Positions 21,463-26,008 of a stretch of 26,008 bases of DNA are shown here, one piece after another. A model generated the notes under the pieces. That model searched no databases. It saw only the letters and a list, made by a program, of their open reading frames with translations, and was not told where the DNA came from. The DNA comes from Bacteroidales bacterium (lineage in GTDB: Bacteria; Bacteroidota; Bacteroidia; Bacteroidales; WCHB1-69), in the NCBI GenBank assembly GCA_028684405.1, contig JAQUGA010000013.1, positions 1 to 26,008 on the forward strand, given 5' to 3'. Numbering within the stretch: the first letter of the stretch is position 1; each line of letters starts with the position of its first letter. A program made the position numbers and the translations under genes.

Positions 21463-24320
21463 TTCCATTTTTAGAAAAATTTGCGGAAGAGATCTATCAA
21501 AAATATTCTGATCAATTATTGGATATTTGCATTGTGATGCCCGCTCGAAGAAGCAAAAAGTATTTTTCGCACCATTTGAATAAAATTGCTAAAAAAACCA
21601 TTCTTTTGCCCGAATTACTAAGCATTGATGAGTTTATTGGACAAATTTCAGGATTGGAGAACATTGATCAAACAGAGCTTTTGCTTTTGTTGTATCAACA
21701 TCACACCGAAGCATTTCCCGAAGAGGGCGATGATTTTAAGAGGTTTGTGGGTTGGGCTTCTGTTTTTTTAAAAGACATCAACGAAATAGATATGCAATTG
21801 GCCGATGCCAAAGCTGTTTTCACGTCCCTCACCGAGATCAAATCCCTGAGTATGTATGATGTACCAGAGAATCAAAGAAGCATGATGCAACAAAATTACA
21901 TTCGCTTTTTTGAGCAACTTTATCACGACTATCAATTTTTAAATCAAACACTTCTGGAAGAGAAGCGAGCCTATCAAGGATTGATTTTCAGAGAAGCCCA
22001 TCGCAAAATATTAGAAAATGCAGAACATGCTCCTTGGTCAAAAGTCATTTTCTGTGGTTTTAATGCTTTGACAAACAGCGAAATAGGCATTATTAAAAAA
22101 CTAATTTTTGAAAAAAAAGCAGAAATTTATTGGGACGCCGACAAAAGTTTTTTTGATGATAGAAACCGAGATGCAGGATATTTTTTAAGACTCGCTCAAA
22201 AAGAGTTTAATCTGGGCGAAACTTTTCCCTATTTGGAAAACAATTTTGCCGATATTCCCAAAGAGATTCACATTGTGGGAACTCCCAATAATATTTCACA
22301 AGTTAAATATGCCGGAGAATTATTTGAAGAACTAAAACATGTAAATTCTGAGTCATCGAATGATCTTGTCATCGTACCAGCAGATGAAAATTTGTTGCCA
22401 TCATTGCTCAACACTATTCCACCTTCGGACGCCAACATCACTATGGGACTTCCATTGAGCCAAACGCTGTTTGGGAAATTTTATCAATTGGTGCTCAGCA
22501 TGCATCTGAACAGAGAACGGATGCTAAAACAGAGCAATCGCTCGTCAAATGGCTTTTATCACAAGGATATTATTGCCGTTCTCTCCCATCCTATCGTTCA
22601 AAAAACAGCTCAACAGTTTGAAAACATTTCGATATCTAAAGCCATAAAGCACTTTAAAAATCAAAATATAATTTATGCAAACATCACTCATATTCGGAAA
22701 CTCGAAAGCATGAGTGAGGAATTTATAAAATATATAGAACCTCTTTTCGCATTGGAATCCAATCCAGAACTTTTGCTTAAATATTTTGTGATTTTCAACC
22801 AAAACATTCAAAAAGTACTAGATCAAGCCAAAGAAAAAAATCTAATTGATTATTTTAACGAACTCTCAATTGAACATTTTCAGGTAATCTTTGAATTTTT
22901 AGAAAATCTTCTTCCCAAATATAAAATTAGTCAAGGCATTGATTTTCTGATTAATTTGTACCAATCAAAAATTAGCGAATACAACACCTCTTTTATCGGC
23001 GACGCCATTCATGGACCGCAAATAATGGGACTTTTGGAAACCCGTTTACTCGATTTTGACACGGTAATCATGTTGTCGGTCAACGAAGGGATTTTGCCGG
23101 CTGGAAAAAGCAGCAATTCCCTTTTGCCTTTCGACCTCAGAAGGCATTTTGGTCTGCATTCACACATTCAAAAAGATGCCGTTTTTGCGTATCATTTTTT
23201 CCGAATTTTGCAAAGAGCAAAAACAATATATTTAATTTATAATTCTGATTTAAAAGACGGAAAATCAGAAAAAAGTCGTTTCCTTCGACAATTAATTTAT
23301 GACATTGTGCCAGAATGCCCCAACATTCAAATTAGTGATACTTTTTTAAATATTGCCCCAGGAACATTTGAAAAAAAGGAGATTTATATTGAAAAAAGTG
23401 AATCTGTAATAGAGCAAATAAAATCTGTCAAAAGGATTTCACCAACGGCCATATCTACCTATATCAAATGTCGCTTGCGCTTTTACTTCACCTATGTTGC
23501 ACGCATAAAAGAAGCCGACGAAATTACCGAAAATGCCGATGATGCTATTCTTGGAACGGTAATTCACGAAGTATTGCAGAAAATTTATGAGCAATTTCCA
23601 AAAAAACAAAGAATTGACATTGACCAATTTCAAGCCGTTATCAATCAAGATATGGATGCGTTAATTTTTGATGCATTCGAAAATCTCAGAGATCAAAAAA
23701 TTACCCGAGAAAATTTGCAATTTGGGAAAAACAGACTGGCTTTTGAAGTTATCAAAAATTATCTTCAGGACTTTTTGAAAAAAGAAGCCAATCTAATCAA
23801 AGAGAATGTGTTAATACCTTTAGGTTTTGAGCAAAGAGCCAGCGTCGAAATCAAACTTCAATCGAGCATTAAAGAAAGCATTGAGCTTTATGGCGTCATC
23901 GATAGAATAGACTGTTTAAATGAAGATTTAAGAATTTTAGATTACAAATCTGGCAAAGTTGAACCAAGAGAGCTGAAGTTCAGTCAGATGATGGAATTAT
24001 TTACAGAACCCAAGCTTGCAAAGTCATTACAATTGATGTGTTACTCCCTCCTGTTTTCGGAACAGTCTGAAGAGTATCAAGAAATAATAGACGAAAAAGG
24101 ATTTATTCCAGGCATCATCTCTTTCAAAAGTGAAGATGTTTTAAATTCCTGCCTTTATAATGGAAATAATGTTATCAACGGCAACGACATCGCCGAATTT
24201 AAAGATACTTTAAGTCAATTTTTGAGTACTGTTTTCAGTCCAGAAATTGGATTTTCTGCGACGGGTGATGAGGTGAATTGTGAGTATTGTCCGTATAAAA
24301 CGATTTGCATGAAAGATTAA
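21459..24320 (+). CDS. AddB-like PD-(D/E)XK nuclease with Fe-S cluster motif
   Basis: A 953-residue protein with a UvrD/AddB-like helicase-shaped N-terminal region (about 1-650) and a RecB-type nuclease domain at the C-terminus. Nuclease motifs: ISPTAISTYIKC starting near 660, GTVIHEVLQ, GVIDRID and LDYKSGK (D828, K830). The four cluster cysteines are C671, C941, C944 and C950, in the arrangement known from AddB (one before the nuclease core, three at the end). The N-terminus starts MIPFLEKFAEEIYQKYSDQLL and reads MPARRSKKYF where a Walker A lysine loop would be; I see no GxxGxGK(S/T), so the helicase half is probably not an ATPase. The partner AddA is not in the window. It is the last gene of the operon, and its start overlaps the MurU-like gene. 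Confidence 0.86.
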   Translation: MIPFLEKFAEEIYQKYSDQLLDICIVMPARRSKKYFSHHLNKIAKKTILLPELLSIDEFIGQISGLENIDQTELLLLLYQHHTEAFPEEGDDFKRFVGWASVFLKDINEIDMQLADAKAVFTSLTEIKSLSMYDVPENQRSMMQQNYIRFFEQLYHDYQFLNQTLLEEKRAYQGLIFREAHRKILENAEHAPWSKVIFCGFNALTNSEIGIIKKLIFEKKAEIYWDADKSFFDDRNRDAGYFLRLAQKEFNLGETFPYLENNFADIPKEIHIVGTPNNISQVKYAGELFEELKHVNSESSNDLVIVPADENLLPSLLNTIPPSDANITMGLPLSQTLFGKFYQLVLSMHLNRERMLKQSNRSSNGFYHKDIIAVLSHPIVQKTAQQFENISISKAIKHFKNQNIIYANITHIRKLESMSEEFIKYIEPLFALESNPELLLKYFVIFNQNIQKVLDQAKEKNLIDYFNELSIEHFQVIFEFLENLLPKYKISQGIDFLINLYQSKISEYNTSFIGDAIHGPQIMGLLETRLLDFDTVIMLSVNEGILPAGKSSNSLLPFDLRRHFGLHSHIQKDAVFAYHFFRILQRAKTIYLIYNSDLKDGKSEKSRFLRQLIYDIVPECPNIQISDTFLNIAPGTFEKKEIYIEKSESVIEQIKSVKRISPTAISTYIKCRLRFYFTYVARIKEADEITENADDAILGTVIHEVLQKIYEQFPKKQRIDIDQFQAVINQDMDALIFDAFENLRDQKITRENLQFGKNRLAFEVIKNYLQDFLKKEANLIKENVLIPLGFEQRASVEIKLQSSIKESIELYGVIDRIDCLNEDLRILDYKSGKVEPRELKFSQMMELFTEPKLAKSLQLMCYSLLFSEQSEEYQEIIDEKGFIPGIISFKSEDVLNSCLYNGNNVINGNDIAEFKDTLSQFLSTVFSPEIGFSATGDEVNCEYCPYKTICMKD

Positions 24321-24550
24321 ACTACTAAATTTCAATTGATTATGATTTATTAAGTATGACCAAAATGTCTAGATGTTTAAAACATTTAGCTCTAAAAAGG
24401 AGAAATTCCGATCCTGAAACAAAACAGATCCTGATCCTGAAACAAGTTCAGGATGACACGGATGACGGGTTAAAAGTTAAAAGTTGAAAGTTTGTAAAGT
24501 TTGTAAAGTGGACGGGAGGCCGGGTGGACGGGTGGACAGGTGCGCAAAGC

Positions 24551-24647
24551 GATGAGTGATGAGTGATGAGTGATGAGTGATGAGTGATGAGTGATGAGTG
24601 AAAAGTGATGAGTGATGAGTGATGAGTGATGAGTGATGAGTGATGAG
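24551..24647 (+). repeat. Heptamer tandem array 1, (GATGAGT)n
   Basis: Thirteen full 7-base units and one partial: seven GATGAGT, one GAAAAGT at 24600-24606, five GATGAGT, then GATGAG. Because 7 is not a multiple of 3, the array keeps a stop-free frame on the opposite strand that looks like a gene but is not. Confidence 0.95.
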
Positions 24648-24887
24648 ACCCTGATCCTGAAACAGATCCTGACCCTGATCCTGAAACAAGTTCAGGATGA
24701 CACGGATGACACGGGTGACGCCTTGATCCTGAAACAAGTTCAGGATGACCCCCTGATCCTGAAACAAGTTCAGGATGACCGTTCAGGGTGACACGGATGA
24801 CGGGTTAAAAGTTGAAAGTTTGCAAAGTTTGTAAAGTTTGTAAAGTGGACGGGTGGCCGGGTGGACGGGTGGACAGGTGCGCAAAGC

Positions 24888-24977
24888 GAAGAGTGATGAG
24901 TGATGAGTGATGAGTGATGAGTGAAAAGTGATGAGTGATGAGTGAAAAGTGATGAGTGATGAGTGATGAGTGATGAG
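24888..24977 (+). repeat. Heptamer tandem array 2, with interspersed variants
   Basis: Twelve full units and one partial: GAAGAGT first, then four GATGAGT, GAAAAGT at 24923-24929, two GATGAGT, GAAAAGT at 24944-24950, three GATGAGT, then GATGAG. The same variant GAAAAGT occurs in array 1, so the arrays share ancestry but have expanded separately. Confidence 0.95.
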
Positions 24978-25168
24978 ACCCTGATCCTGAAACAGATCCT
25001 GACCCTGATCCTGAAACAAGTTCAGGATGACGGATGACCGTTCAGGATGACTGCAAACGAGTTCGGAATGACCGTGGAAGAGATCCTGAAACAAGTTCAG
25101 GATGACCGTTCAGGGTGACACGGATGACGGGTTAAAAGTTAAAAGTTTGTAAAGTTTGTAAAGTGGAC

Positions 25169-25195
25169 GGGAGGCCGGGTGGTCGGGTGGACGGG
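25169..25195 (+). other. Potential G-quadruplex, four GGG runs with 5-base loops
   Basis: GGG at 25169-25171, 25177-25179, 25185-25187 and 25193-25195, each separated by exactly five bases (8-base phase). Two more GGG runs follow at 25211 and 25219. The matching segments of units 1 and 2 (24514-24532 and 24851-24869) have three GGG runs in the same phase. Confidence 0.6.
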
Positions 25196-25266
25196 TGGCT
25201 TTTGGTGGACGGGTGGCCGGGTGGACAGGTGCGCAAAGCGATGATTGATGATGTTCTGTTTTTTCT

Positions 25267-25306
25267 ATAAACATTTGACCTCTTCGAGGTCATTGTGATG
25301 GTTTAT
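25267..25306 (+). repeat. Imperfect hairpin with GACCTC/GAGGTC core
   Basis: GACCTC at 25277-25282 and GAGGTC at 25286-25291 with loop TTC form a strong core; outer arms ATAAAC (25267-25272) and GTTTAT (25301-25306) also pair. It resembles dispersed REP-like hairpins of Bacteroidota. It stands between two groups of palindromic 25-mers. Confidence 0.6.
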
Positions 25307-25439
25307 GTAATTTCAACAACAACAAAATGAATTGATTTTTTTGAGGGGCATTCTCTAAAAAGGAGAGATCCTGAAACAAGTTCAGGATGACGCGGGTGAC
25401 ACGGGTGACGCCCTGATCCTGAAACAAGTTCAGGATGAC

Positions 25440-25689
25440 GGTTCGGAATGACACAGAGGGTTATTCTAAATGAAATAGAGAGAAATGAGGAATCTGTTGT
25501 GAAAAATACAGTGATATCTATTAAAGCTAAAATTCATAATGTTTTATGATCTATAAATTTCAACATTTTCAAACAGACTTGATTTTTTTGATGTTTTTTT
25601 TTTAGAAATAATATTAAAAAAGTGCTTCCTGGAATCTAGTCGGTGGTCGACTATCAAAAAAAAGAATGAAAGCATTAGTCAAATTATTG
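25440..25689 (+). other. AT-rich gap before the phosphofructokinase gene
   Basis: No gene seen. Contains a small inverted repeat TAGTCG (25637-25642) and CGACTA (25648-25653) about 37 bases before the -7 element, which could be an operator, but nothing else supports this. Confidence 0.5.
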
Positions 25690-25697
25690 TATATTTG
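25690..25697 (+). promoter_or_regulatory. -7 promoter element of the phosphofructokinase gene
   Basis: TATATTTG, an exact TAnnTTTG match 25 bases before the ATG at 25723. No TTG at the expected -33 position. Confidence 0.55.
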
Positions 25698-25722
25698 TGA
25701 ACTAAATAAAAATGGATTTAAA

Positions 25723-26008
25723 ATGAAGAAAGCAGACAAAATTTTCAAGGGCAAAACTCTTGCCATTCTAAGCGGCGGTGGCGATACACCTGCCATAAAT
25801 TCAAGCATCGAATGCATTCGCAATCGTGCTTCCATGTTGGGCTACCAGATATATGGTATTCGCAAGGGATGGAAGGGTTTGTTGGGTGATGGTGAAGTTG
25901 TAGATATAACAAACCAAGCATACGACGGCTTGTATGGTGGCACAGCACTATTGTCAAGCAGAACAAATCCGTTTCCTTCAGAAAGACATCCAGAAAGCAG
26001 AGTTCCTC
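25723..26008 (+). CDS. pfkA: 6-phosphofructokinase, N-terminal part (cut by window edge)
   Basis: Ninety-five codons are visible. The protein starts MKKADKIFKGKTLAILSGGGDTPAINSSI, the glycine-rich phosphate-binding start of the PFK family, followed by GYQIYGIRKGWKGLL and YGGTALLSSRTNPF, which are the usual second and third blocks. It would phosphorylate fructose-6-phosphate in glycolysis. Whether it uses ATP or pyrophosphate depends on residues beyond the window edge. An upstream ATG at 25712 hits a stop after four codons, so the start at 25723 is firm. Confidence 0.92.
   Translation, partial: MKKADKIFKGKTLAILSGGGDTPAINSSIECIRNRASMLGYQIYGIRKGWKGLLGDGEVVDITNQAYDGLYGGTALLSSRTNPFPSERHPESRVP

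Larger units (their letters stand above)
24391..25439 (+). repeat. Composite repeat tract, three related units
   Basis: About 1.05 kb without genes. A unit contains, in order, a GTTAAAAGTTGAAAGTTTGTAAAG stretch (given here in part), a phased GGG segment, the constant GTGCGCAAAGCG, a heptamer array, and a cluster of palindromic 25-mers. Units begin with GGGTTAAAAGTT at 24467, 24802 and 25129 (spacing 335 and 327). Units 1 and 2 are nearly complete and share an identical junction after the heptamers (GAGACCCTGATCCTG); unit 3 has a longer GGG segment and lacks the heptamer array. The composition is much more G-rich on this strand than the surrounding genes. Confidence 0.85.
24433..25439 (+). repeat. 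Eight copies of a palindromic 25-mer
   Basis: Identical 25-base copies start at 24433, 24677, 24725, 24755, 25007, 25082, 25367 and 25415. Each has the stem ATCCTGAA, a loop ACAAG, and TTCAGGAT, then GAC. Partial or variant copies lie between (for example TTCAGGATGAC near 25041 and TTCGGAATGAC near 25062). Very similar palindromes occur in many unrelated bacteria as dispersed repeats, which I know from general experience rather than a search. Confidence 0.9.

Noticed and set aside
24477..24767. Minus-strand open frame rich in THHSSLI repeats
   Set aside because: It is the heptamer array and palindromes read in a frame without stops; there is no start context or domain, and a 7-base repeat naturally keeps a frame open with a 7-residue period.
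24783..25094. Second minus-strand open frame with LITHHSS and ILNLFQDQG repeats
   Set aside because: Same cause as the first; the palindromic 25-mer also reads without stops on this strand.
24433..25439. CRISPR array made of the 25-mers
   Set aside because: Copies are palindromic but irregularly spaced, the intervals are themselves repeats, and there are no cas genes.
25637..25653. TAGTCG/CGACTA inverted repeat as a terminator
   Set aside because: It is followed by an A-run, not a T-run, on the plus strand, and no plus-strand gene ends before it.

Overview
The window is about 26 kb of AT-rich DNA from a member of the Bacteroidota, probably near the Bacteroidales or Marinilabiliales. Several things point there: a huge secreted gingipain-type protease with a type IX secretion sorting domain, a TonB receptor with an N-terminal carboxypeptidase-regulatory domain, Bacteroidota-specific DUF families, and exact matches to the Bacteroidota -7 promoter element TAnnTTTG in front of seven genes or operons. 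I see no tRNA, rRNA, CRISPR array or transposase gene.

Left part (1-7813), all on the minus strand: a cut UPF0316 membrane protein behind a cytoplasmic YD-repeat protein; a divergent PiT-like membrane protein; a five-gene operon read rsgA, dtd, MazG-like pyrophosphohydrolase, AI-2E/PerM-type permease, radical SAM/SPASM protein, with junctions of +1 to -8 bases; and a DUF389 membrane protein.

Middle (7814-12157): four direct-orientation copies, plus one solitary end, of a roughly 245-bp element. It has about 18-bp terminal inverted repeats (CACTRTTGTCCGATAAAA), 9-bp target duplications, a conserved internal hairpin and no coding capacity, so it looks like a MITE. The copies surround a small His-rich membrane protein and a TonB-dependent receptor. 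Copy C sits exactly between these two genes and appears to have split an older two-gene operon that may handle a metal or metal chelate.

Centre right (12158-19086), plus strand: a 1701-residue lysine-gingipain-like protease with five 87-residue Ig/PKD-like modules and two PKD domains, ended by a strong hairpin. After it comes a two-gene unit made of a secreted DUF4412-like protein and a membrane protein with a Cys4/EF-hand-like head and a histidine-bearing helical tail.

Right (19159-24320), plus strand: a four-gene, mostly overlapping operon. It encodes an AmgK-like sugar kinase fused to a RapZ C-terminal domain, a 42-residue zinc-ribbon protein, a MurU-like nucleotidyltransferase and an AddB-like Fe-S nuclease. 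The kinase and nucleotidyltransferase together match the recycling route from MurNAc/GlcNAc to UDP-sugars known from pseudomonads; the RapZ fusion suggests built-in amino-sugar sensing.

Far right (24321-26008): about 1.05 kb of layered composite repeats (8 palindromic 25-mers, a (GATGAGT)n heptamer array, an 8-nt phased GGG tract), organised as three units spaced 335 and 327 bases apart. Beyond it are a promoter and the first 95 codons of a 6-phosphofructokinase.
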